In this document: one piece after another, positions 1 to 5,144 of the stretch
Layout: every line of letters starts with the position of its first letter
How positions within the stretch are numbered: position 1 is the first letter of the stretch
Source of the DNA: Candidatus Brocadiaceae bacterium
GTDB taxonomy: Bacteria > Planctomycetota > Brocadiia > SM23-32
Assembly: GCA_003567495.1 (NCBI GenBank)
Contig: PWZK01000196.1
Location: 1-5,596, forward strand
Length of the DNA stretch: 5,596 nt
Direction: 5' to 3'
Translations under genes and position numbers: made by a program
Notes under the pieces: generated by a model
Told to the model about the DNA's origin: nothing
Seen by the model: the letters and a program-made list of their open reading frames with translations, nothing else
Databases searched by the model: none

Positions 1-1
1 A

Positions 2-1747
2 ACTATAAATCCGGGAAAATCTTTTTTGACTGCGACGGTGGTTTTGGTCTCCTTTTCCTGGCGTGATTTTTACGGGCGGACTCTGTGTCAGGAGATGGAG
101 CGGCAAACGGCAATTCTCAGCCGGCAGTTCGGCTCTTTGATGCTTTCGGACGACAAGCCGGCCATCCAGCGGCTGGCTCAGAGCAGGGGCAGCTTAATCG
201 GCATTCGGCTGACGGTGATCAGTTCTGAGGGCGAGGTGCTGGGGGAGTCTGAACGTTCTCCCGAGGAACTGGAAAATCATCTGCTGCGACCGGAGATTCA
301 GAGGGCTCGCCGAAAAGGAACCGGTTACGCGCGGCGCTACAGCGCCAGCGTCAGGCAGAATATGCTTTATTCGGCAAGACTTATCGAGGATGGCGGTAAA
401 GAGCTTGGTTATATTCGCCTGGCTCGCCCTTTAACTGGAATTCAGACGGCATTGAACCGGGTTTATCGGGAAATCGCCGGGATCGGGATGGGCGCGCTGG
501 TTCTGGCCGCCGTCGCCAGTCTTTGGCTTTCCCGTCGCCTGACCGAGCCGCTGGAGTATATTCGCCGACGCACCGCCAGCATCGCCGCCGGCTCCCTGGA
601 TACCCGCCTTTACCTTAACAGCAGTCGGGAAATAGATGAAGTGGCTGAGGCGGTCAACTCGCTGACGGATCGGTTGCAGGCGCTCTTGCGCGGAGAACAG
701 CGGGAGAAAGCTGAGGCGATGGCGATTGCCGCCAGTATGAGCGAAGGAATAATCGCGATCGATCGAGAAGAACGAATACTCAATATTAACGCGGCGGCGC
801 TGAGGATGCTGAATCTTTCGGTGGAACACCCTCGGGGAGCGGTTTTTCGAGCGCTCGTGCGGGTACCGAAACTGCAGTTAATGGCGCAACGGGTGATTGC
901 CGGCGAGACAGTGCGGGAAGAGGATGAGGCAACCCTCACCGGAAAAACAGAACCTCGCTATCTGCAGGTTCATTCATCGGTTTTGCGAACGGCGAAAGAG
1001 AAGCCTTTCGGCGCGTTGCTGGTCCTGCATGATATTACCCGGATGCGTAACTTGGAAATTGGCCGGCGCCAGTTCGTCGCCAATGTCTCACATGAATTGC
1101 GGACTCCGATCACCGCTATTCGCGGTTCTCTGGAAACCGTGCTTGATTCAGGACTGGAAAATAAACAGGCGGCGGAACGCTTTCTGAACGTGGCATTGCG
1201 CCATACCCTGCGCTTCGAGCAGCTTATCCGGGATTTACTGATGTTATCGCGAATTGAGCAGAAGGATAAAGACGCTCTCGAATTGCGGCAAAGTGATATA
1301 GGGCAAATCCTTTATTCCGCCGCTGCCGCCTGTCGGGAACAAAGGGCGGATGAGGCGGCCGGAATTGAGATTGACTGTCCCGACGGTTTGACGGCTAAGG
1401 TTAATCCCGGCATTTTTGAACAAGCGGTGGTCAATCTTTTGACCAACGCCCTGAATTACAGTCCCCCGGATACACCGGTTCGGCTGAGAGCGTATCAGGA
1501 TGAACGGGAAAACATAATTGTTCAAGTTGCCGATCACGGACAGGGAATCCCGGCCGAACATATTCCGCGGATTTTCGAGCGCTTCTACCGGGTGAATCAG
1601 GACCGCGGCCGGGATACCGGCGGCACGGGTCTGGGGCTGGCGATTGTAAAACACGTGATGCAGCTGCACGGGGGCACTGTGGAAGTTCAAAGCGCTCCGG
1701 GCCAGGGAAGTGTTTTTACTCTTATAATACCGAAACCGGCGTTTTGA
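2..1747 (+). CDS. phoR: PhoR/PnpS-type membrane sensor histidine kinase (5' end cut by window)
   Basis: This is a two-component sensor kinase that autophosphorylates on histidine and passes the phosphate to a response regulator, which would lie to the left of the window. The frame is open to the left edge for eight codons before the first possible start (TTG at 26), and these codons extend a hydrophobic first membrane segment, so the true start is probably outside. Numbering from the TTG codon: end of TM1 about 1-12, extracytoplasmic sensor about 15-148, TM2 about 151-168, HAMP about 169-222, PAS about 228-337, HisKA from about 345 with the H-box (His356 in SHELRTP), and ATPase domain about 455-570. 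The ATPase domain has an N-box (Asn470, Asn474), G1 (DHGQG, 503-507), F-box (FERF) and G2 (GGTGLGLA, from 532). The sensor segment (VISSEGEVLGESE, then ENHLLRPE) resembles PhoR/PnpS and points to phosphate sensing; WalK is the main alternative. The C-terminus is complete. Confidence 0.93.
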   Translation, partial: TINPGKSFLTATVVLVSFSWRDFYGRTLCQEMERQTAILSRQFGSLMLSDDKPAIQRLAQSRGSLIGIRLTVISSEGEVLGESERSPEELENHLLRPEIQRARRKGTGYARRYSASVRQNMLYSARLIEDGGKELGYIRLARPLTGIQTALNRVYREIAGIGMGALVLAAVASLWLSRRLTEPLEYIRRRTASIAAGSLDTRLYLNSSREIDEVAEAVNSLTDRLQALLRGEQREKAEAMAIAASMSEGIIAIDREERILNINAAALRMLNLSVEHPRGAVFRALVRVPKLQLMAQRVIAGETVREEDEATLTGKTEPRYLQVHSSVLRTAKEKPFGALLVLHDITRMRNLEIGRRQFVANVSHELRTPITAIRGSLETVLDSGLENKQAAERFLNVALRHTLRFEQLIRDLLMLSRIEQKDKDALELRQSDIGQILYSAAAACREQRADEAAGIEIDCPDGLTAKVNPGIFEQAVVNLLTNALNYSPPDTPVRLRAYQDERENIIVQVADHGQGIPAEHIPRIFERFYRVNQDRGRDTGGTGLGLAIVKHVMQLHGGTVEVQSAPGQGSVFTLIIPKPAF

Positions 1748-1775
1748 GCCGGGGGAAGCGGCGGAAGCTGAAAAT

Positions 1776-1803
1776 TTGTATTTAAAAAAAACACAGATAG
1801 AGT
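1776..1803 (+). promoter_or_regulatory. Weak candidate promoter for the methyltransferase gene
   Basis: TTGTAT (1776-1781) and TAGAGT (1798-1803) are separated by 16 bases and could serve as -35 and -10 boxes. The matches to consensus are only partial (3 of 6 and 4 of 6). The placement is interesting because the proposed -10 box runs into the palindrome at 1802-1814. A protein bound there would block this promoter. A T/A-rich stretch precedes it. Confidence 0.25.
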
Positions 1804-1814
1804 AACCGGGTTAC
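1802..1814. promoter_or_regulatory. Perfect palindrome, candidate operator upstream of methyltransferase
   Basis: GTAACC, a single central G, then GGTTAC form a perfect 6+1+6 inverted repeat, ending 33 bases before the ATG at 1848. A further half-site, GGTTAA, follows at 1823-1828. Short symmetric half-sites are what ribbon-helix-helix dimers usually bind, and the downstream methyltransferase carries an N-terminal segment of that type. Autorepression is therefore a reasonable inference. The palindrome is seen directly; the binding protein is not. Confidence 0.45.
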
Positions 1815-1840
1815 CATTCCAAGGTTAATTTAAGGATTAC

Positions 1841-1845
1841 AGGAA
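1841..1845 (+). promoter_or_regulatory. Ribosome binding site that favours the second ATG
   Basis: AGGAA lies two bases before the ATG at 1848 but eight bases before the in-frame ATG at 1854. The second ATG therefore has the better spacing. A weaker AAGGA at 1832-1836 stands 11 bases before the first ATG. The two starts differ by only two residues (Met-Ile). Confidence 0.5.
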
Positions 1846-1847
1846 TA

Positions 1848-3137
1848 ATGATCATGAAACATCCGGGGCCGCCTCCAGACAAACGAAGCCTAAAGCAAAA
1901 TTCGGTGAAAAAAGCTTTTTATGTGCAAAACAAGAATTGGAATATAATCGAGAAATACTCCAAAACACAAAACAAGTCGAAATCGTCTATTGTCAATGAA
2001 GCACTTGAACTTATGTTCACTCAACTTTACGGGACAAACGTAAATGGCTCTGGCACCGATAAATGGAAGGTTATTTCTTTATTCAGCGGTTGCGGGGGCA
2101 TGGATTTAGGTTTTGAAGGAGGTTTTTCTTATCTTGAAGAATATTACCCAGTCAGTCACGACCTTAATGAAACAAAAGAATTCGAAGTGGTGTTCGCCAA
2201 TGACATACTTCATGAGGCATGTACTGCCTATGAGGAATTCTTTTGCCAGCAAAGAGGCGGTAAAACATATATTCATGAAGGTGACATAGCTGATTTTCTT
2301 GATAATTTATCTCTGTTGCCGACAGAAAAAAGGGAGCGGATTTTTCCTTCTGAATGCGATGTGGTGATCGGAGGTTTCCCCTGTCAGGACTTCAGTGTGG
2401 CAGGCAAGCGAAAGGGGCTGACGGAAGAAAGAGGAAGATTGTATTTGCAAATGAAAAGAGTGATTGAATTAACCAACCCCTTAATTTTCATAGCTGAAAA
2501 TGTTAAAGGTCTTACCAACCTCGAAAGCGCTCTTGACATCATATCAACTGACTTTGCGAATACTGGAAAACATGGCTATACGATTGAACATAAATTGCAT
2601 ATGGCGGCCGATTACGGCGTGCCTCAAACCCGTGAACGCGTATTTATATGCGGAGTAAGGGGAGACGTGAATCAGCAAGACTTCCGATTTCCGGAAGAAA
2701 CCCATTCGATTGATCGGGAAACCGAACTGCTTCCCTGGGTCACGGCTCATGAGGGAATTAGAGATTTAACGGAAAATCATCCTAATCAGAGCCAATACAG
2801 CAAAGCGAAGAATTACGGCTCGCATTGCCAGGGGAATAAAGCAATCAGGCCAGACTATCCCAGCCCGACAATTCGAGCGGAGCATCACGGGAATATCGAA
2901 TTCCATTATTCAGAAAAGCGCCGACTTTCGGTCAGAGAATGCGCCAGAATTCAATCGTTTCCGGATGATTTTATTTTCCGTTGCAGTCCATCCAAGGCTT
3001 ATAGAATCATCGGCAATGCTGTTCCTCCAGTATTGGCGTGGCATATAGCTCAATCAGTCGCCAAAGCCTTGAAAAAATGGGAAGAGAAAAATACGCCATT
3101 ACAGGAGGAGCCTTTGGAAATAGTCAAATCGCTTTAA
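1848..3137 (+). CDS. C5-cytosine DNA methyltransferase with N-terminal ribbon-helix-helix-like domain
   Basis: The enzyme transfers a methyl group from S-adenosylmethionine to carbon 5 of cytosine within a specific DNA site. All diagnostic motifs are present in order: motif I (LFSGCGGMDLGF, about 78-89), motif IV (GGFPCQDFS, catalytic Cys179), motif VI (ENV, 217-219), motif VIII (QTRER, 260-264), motif IX (RECARIQSFP, 363-372) and motif X (GNAVPP, 389-394). The target-recognition region between VIII and IX is short, about 95 residues, with the usual Thr-hydrophobic pair at 341-342; the site it reads cannot be told from this. Residues about 17-58 do not belong to the catalytic core. They look like a CopG/Arc-type ribbon-helix-helix (a short strand, a helix, then SKSSIVNEALELMF). 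Many C5 enzymes have N-terminal extensions that repress their own gene, and the palindrome at 1802-1814 fits that. The gene could be started at 1848 or 1854. It converges on and overlaps the next gene by 14 bases. G+C is lower than in the kinase gene, suggesting transfer. Vsr nearby is the expected repair partner. Confidence 0.96.
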   Translation: MIMKHPGPPPDKRSLKQNSVKKAFYVQNKNWNIIEKYSKTQNKSKSSIVNEALELMFTQLYGTNVNGSGTDKWKVISLFSGCGGMDLGFEGGFSYLEEYYPVSHDLNETKEFEVVFANDILHEACTAYEEFFCQQRGGKTYIHEGDIADFLDNLSLLPTEKRERIFPSECDVVIGGFPCQDFSVAGKRKGLTEERGRLYLQMKRVIELTNPLIFIAENVKGLTNLESALDIISTDFANTGKHGYTIEHKLHMAADYGVPQTRERVFICGVRGDVNQQDFRFPEETHSIDRETELLPWVTAHEGIRDLTENHPNQSQYSKAKNYGSHCQGNKAIRPDYPSPTIRAEHHGNIEFHYSEKRRLSVRECARIQSFPDDFIFRCSPSKAYRIIGNAVPPVLAWHIAQSVAKALKKWEEKNTPLQEEPLEIVKSL

Positions 3138-3732
3138 TCTTTTGAATTATTTCTTTCGCTTGTTTTTCAGTCAAACCATTGGCATTGCCGCTTTTCCCAA
3201 TTCTATCGGTTACATAAAACATTGCCTCATCTTTCCATTTTTCGATATCATAATTTGCTTGGAGAAGATATTTTTTTATGTCATTCAATCGCTCTAACAA
3301 ATGCATGAATTTTTTTGGGTACAGCTCTTTGCTGGAATTGCGACCAGCTGTGAACACGTCTTTCACGGGCCCCCAGCATTTATATTCCCGGACCATAAAA
3401 TGCCGAAGACTGGAGTAATCCACTTTCGAAATAATTTCAGGCATTTCAGCGAAAATCCTAGTCATGATTTCTTTCTTATCTAATTGTTTCCATTTTTCAT
3501 CAACACTTTCCATAATGATTTCAAGCAATTCACTGTCTCTTAGTCCCATATACCATAACCACATATCACTATCTGAACGATGATCTCGTAAGAATCTTTT
3601 GAGTAATCTGGACTTCTCTTCCACGCTCAAAGACAAAAAGTCCGTCAAGCTTATTTGAAACAATTTTCGAAACACATTGACTTCATGATATAGTTTTTCA
3701 ATTTTCGATTCTGCGGCACTGGATAAATTCAT
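3124..3732 (-). CDS. Unrecognised helical protein, probably the remainder of a longer gene coupled to vsr
   Basis: I do not recognise this 202-residue product. It is charged, rich in predicted helix and low in glycine and proline, with no signal peptide or membrane segment. The only nuclease-like pattern is Asp105 followed 11 residues later by Glu116-Tyr-Lys118, which could be a D...ExK site of the PD-(D/E)xK fold but is too common to count as proof. Position between a cytosine methyltransferase and vsr makes a restriction enzyme or an accessory factor possible; this is inference. The ATG at 3732 is a poor start, since only AAAAAAAGG lies directly against it with no spacing. The frame continues upstream with protein-like sequence to an amber codon at 3810-3808 and beyond that to ATG-ATG at 3831, overlapping the vsr stop. 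The 202-codon frame is thus probably a truncated reading of a gene of about 234 codons. Its low G+C (about 38-40% in sampled lines) matches vsr and the methyltransferase. Confidence 0.6.
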   Translation of the reverse strand: MNLSSAAESKIEKLYHEVNVFRKLFQISLTDFLSLSVEEKSRLLKRFLRDHRSDSDMWLWYMGLRDSELLEIIMESVDEKWKQLDKKEIMTRIFAEMPEIISKVDYSSLRHFMVREYKCWGPVKDVFTAGRNSSKELYPKKFMHLLERLNDIKKYLLQANYDIEKWKDEAMFYVTDRIGKSGNANGLTEKQAKEIIQKIKAI

Positions 3733-3831
3733 CCTTTTTTTGTAATTATTAAGCCAATCTTTCAGGTCCTCCTTGGTAATATCCTCGAGCTTTTGATTGA
3801 AAGCACTCTATAGCTCTGTCGGCGACATCAT
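3733..3831 (-). pseudogene. Upstream part of the same gene, interrupted by an in-frame amber codon
   Basis: Read in the frame of the 202-codon gene, this stretch starts with ATG ATG (3831 and 3828), codes for MMSPTEL, meets TAG at 3810-3808, and then runs on as SAFNQKLEDITKEDLKDW and so on into the ATG at 3732. The first ATG overlaps the TGA stop of vsr as ATGA, and GAAGG at 3845-3841 stands nine bases before it, a textbook coupled start. The residues after the amber codon look like a genuine amphipathic helix. The simplest reading is one base change that destroyed a sense codon. Readthrough, suppression, pyrrolysine or a sequencing error are alternatives. A different frame also stays open here for about 35 codons from 3853 to a TAA at about 3749, so a frameshift history is not excluded. 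Confidence 0.55.
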
Positions 3832-4310
3832 TTGTAACAACCTTCGGTTTCAGCAGCTATTTGATATTGACTATCTACGCTGTTATGTAAATAAAAATTA
3901 CCGGATAAAAACATATTTAATTTTTCCGGAAGTCCGTTCGCACCATGGCCATCCACTTCGCATTCCCATATGATCATGACGCGCCAGCCTTTATCTTCCA
4001 GAAGCTTATAATTTCGTCTGTCGCGTTTAATGTTTCCGGCGAATTTATGTCTCCAAAAATTTACGTTGGATTTAGGTGTTCTGGTTTTCGCGCATCCTCG
4101 ATGTCGATGCCAAAAGCAACCATGCACAAAAATAACGCTTTGAAATTTGGGAAGAACAATATCAGGATTGCCTGGAAGGTCCTTTCGATGAAGCCGAAAT
4201 CTATAGCCCATTTTATGTAGCAAAGAGCGTATGATTCGCTCCGGAGAAGTATCCTTTGACTTCACCTTCCGCATAATGCGAGAACGCTGCTCTATAGTAA
4301 TACTGTCCAT
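3828..4310 (-). CDS. vsr: Vsr very-short-patch mismatch endonuclease
   Basis: Vsr nicks DNA next to the T of a T:G mismatch created when 5-methylcytosine deaminates, starting very-short-patch repair that restores the C. The 160-residue product aligns along its length with E. coli Vsr (known from memory): RSRIMRKVKSKDTSPE at the front, LPGNPDIVL, FVHGCFWHRH, NIKRDRRN and GWRVMIIWEC. Catalytic residues are present: Glu24, Asp50, His63, His68 and Asp97. The zinc ligands of the family also appear intact (Cys65, His70, Cys73, Cys117), with one extra residue between the second and third. The start at 4310 is chosen because family similarity begins at this Met; GAAGG lies only three bases before it, which is tight. 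The frame stays open for 104 more codons upstream to a TTG at 4622, so a longer product is possible. The stop overlaps the downstream gene's likely original ATG. It surely works with the neighbouring methyltransferase. Confidence 0.95.
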   Translation of the reverse strand: MDSITIEQRSRIMRKVKSKDTSPERIIRSLLHKMGYRFRLHRKDLPGNPDIVLPKFQSVIFVHGCFWHRHRGCAKTRTPKSNVNFWRHKFAGNIKRDRRNYKLLEDKGWRVMIIWECEVDGHGANGLPEKLNMFLSGNFYLHNSVDSQYQIAAETEGCYK

Positions 4311-4622
4311 TTGCCTTCTCAGAAACTTACAATGCTTTGGAGGAGCATGGGCAGCTTCATACTCCTTCGGTTCAGTTCCAAGACTCTGCAGGAGCAGGTC
4401 AATGAACGGCACCTGTCCCTTATGCAACTTCTCCTTGGCCGCGACGCATTCAGAACCATACAGTTCGTTCGACTTCAGAAAACTCTTGCATCTTACCGGA
4501 ACCCCTCGGCCACTCCATCTCAAGTGGATTACTCTGGTTCTTGCTCGAATCAGGATTCCCCGCGACTTACCACGTCTGAATAACTTTGCCGCGTGGTTGC
4601 TTCGCTGAGACTGATATTGCAA
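4311..4622 (-). other. Open frame continuous with vsr, of unknown status
   Basis: The vsr frame has no stop for 104 codons upstream of its natural start. The translation (for example KSFLKSNELYGSEC, then GQVPFIDLLLQSLGTEPKEY) looks more like protein than noise, with many AAG, GAG and CTG codons. I do not recognise it. Sampled lines are about 47-55% G+C, higher than vsr proper. There is no ATG in the frame here and no ribosome site before the TTG at 4622. It could be an N-terminal extension of Vsr, the end of a broken neighbouring gene that happens to run in frame, or chance. Confidence 0.35.
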
Positions 4623-4860
4623 TACTGTAATCTAATACGAGGGTATGAACTTGCAAATTAAAACAATTCGACAGCGCATCCCATGTGCCCCCCCTCAAAA
4701 AGCCAATAAAATTATAAGATGTAATTAGCCAATCAGAAATTTTTTTTATGGTGCCATTCGGGTCGGACCGAAGCAATTGGTTAATTATTAGCTGTTTACA
4801 GAAAACGGCCTCCTTGCGAAAATACCCTCTCCTGGAGGTTAAGAATATGATAATGAACAA
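4623..4860. other. Stretch without a recognisable gene
   Basis: A minus-strand frame of 97 codons (4860 to 4567, TTG start) covers this region. It has no ribosome site, no ATG and no family resemblance, and I do not call it a gene. TATAAT on the minus strand (4716-4711) could be a -10 box for the vsr transcript, but the -35 region is weak. The hairpin TTCGG-GTCGGA-CCGAA (4757-4772) is the only other structure seen. Confidence 0.3.
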
Positions 4861-4880
4861 CTTCCGCCTGTCCGACCCGA
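4757..4880. repeat. 11-base inverted repeat with about 100 bases between the arms
   Basis: TCGGGTCGGAC at 4758-4768 is the exact reverse complement of GTCCGACCCGA at 4870-4880. The left arm also lies inside its own small hairpin (TTCGG/CCGAA, 4757-4772). The arms could be two sites for one protein, or the scar of an insertion at the right edge of the cassette. No transposase or target duplication accompanies them. Confidence 0.4.
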
Positions 4881-4888
4881 CGATGTAG
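4834..4888 (+). CDS. Possible 13-codon leader peptide or truncated gene start
   Basis: GGAGG (4834-4838) is followed after eight bases by ATG (4847), giving MIMNNFRLSDPTM and a TAG at 4886-4888. The ribosome site is better than those of most genes in this window. The peptide has no amino-acid run typical of attenuation leaders. It may be a short leader, or the front end of a gene lost when the cassette arrived. There is no direct support for expression. Confidence 0.3.
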
Positions 4889-4968
4889 GAAGTTTTTTCC
4901 CTGACGAGCGTCTAACGCCAAGTCGGTTAAATTAGGGTTTTTTCCGGCGAAATTAACGAAATCCAGGA

Positions 4969-4997
4969 TTGAGTGTTTGTGACTTATGGGTTATATT
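4969..4997 (+). promoter_or_regulatory. Sigma-A/sigma-70-like promoter facing the lipoprotein gene
   Basis: TTGAGT (4969-4974) and TATATT (4992-4997) are separated by exactly 17 bases, with 4 of 6 and 5 of 6 matches to consensus. Transcription would begin near 5004 and give a leader of about 140 bases before the lipoprotein ATG at 5145. Nothing else on the plus strand nearby would need it. No clear tandem Pho box was found beside it. Confidence 0.5.
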
Positions 4998-5001
4998 ACA
5001 C

Positions 5002-5050
5002 AGGACTTGCAAAGAGGTTAAAAACGGAAAACAGTCCTTTATTTTTTTTG
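5002..5050 (+). terminator. Weak terminator-like hairpin with T-tract
   Basis: AGGACT (5002-5007) can pair with AGTCCT (5033-5038), which is followed by TTATTTTTTTT (5039-5049). The stem is only six pairs and the loop is 25 bases, so it is weak. It could end a transcript from the left, such as one through the mini-ORF at 4847. It sits at the expected start of transcripts from the promoter at 4969-4997, so the two assignments partly conflict. Confidence 0.22.
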
Positions 5051-5144
5051 TGCCGCAGTTCGCTTCGAGCCAAGTCGCGGCTGCCATGTGAGTCCCGTTC
5101 CGCATGACAAGTCGGATTCAGATAAAAGCAAGCGCGAGATATCT
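5051..5144 (+). other. 5' leader of the lipoprotein gene with a small GC hairpin
   Basis: GCCGC (5052-5056) can pair with GCGGC (5077-5081), enclosing a smaller GCT-TCG-AGC hairpin (5062-5070). I do not recognise a known riboswitch. There is no clear AGGAGG-like ribosome site directly before the ATG at 5145; the best is GCGAGA at 5133-5138. Confidence 0.25.

Noticed and set aside
1723..1728. TATAAT near the end of the kinase gene as a promoter for the methyltransferase
   Set aside because: There is no acceptable -35 box 16-18 bases upstream and it lies within coding sequence, so the match is probably chance.
1736..1752. CCGGC/GCCGG hairpin over the kinase stop codon as a terminator
   Set aside because: The stem is only five pairs and is followed by G/A-rich sequence rather than a T-tract.
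4231..4608. Plus-strand frames of 90-125 codons opposite vsr and its upstream region
   Set aside because: Their compositions are those expected of the antisense of the vsr-strand frames, and they overlap the unambiguous Vsr coding sequence.
4745..4775. tRNA-end-like sequence (minus strand TTCGGTCCGACCCGAA then TGGCACCA) as an attachment site
   Set aside because: The loop is six bases rather than seven and lacks the TTC core, and no acceptor, D or anticodon arms can be built around it.
4567..4860. Minus-strand 97-codon frame as a gene
   Set aside because: It begins with TTG without a spaced ribosome site, shows no family resemblance, and partly overlaps the frame that runs into vsr.
4924..5000. 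Pho box ahead of the lipoprotein gene
   Set aside because: TTAAAT, TTAACG and TTATAT occur but not as tandem repeats at the regular 11-base spacing expected of PhoP/PhoB sites.
4918..5116. CAAGTCG occurring three times as a direct repeat
   Set aside because: The copies are seven bases long, irregularly spaced and have different flanks, so chance is a sufficient explanation.
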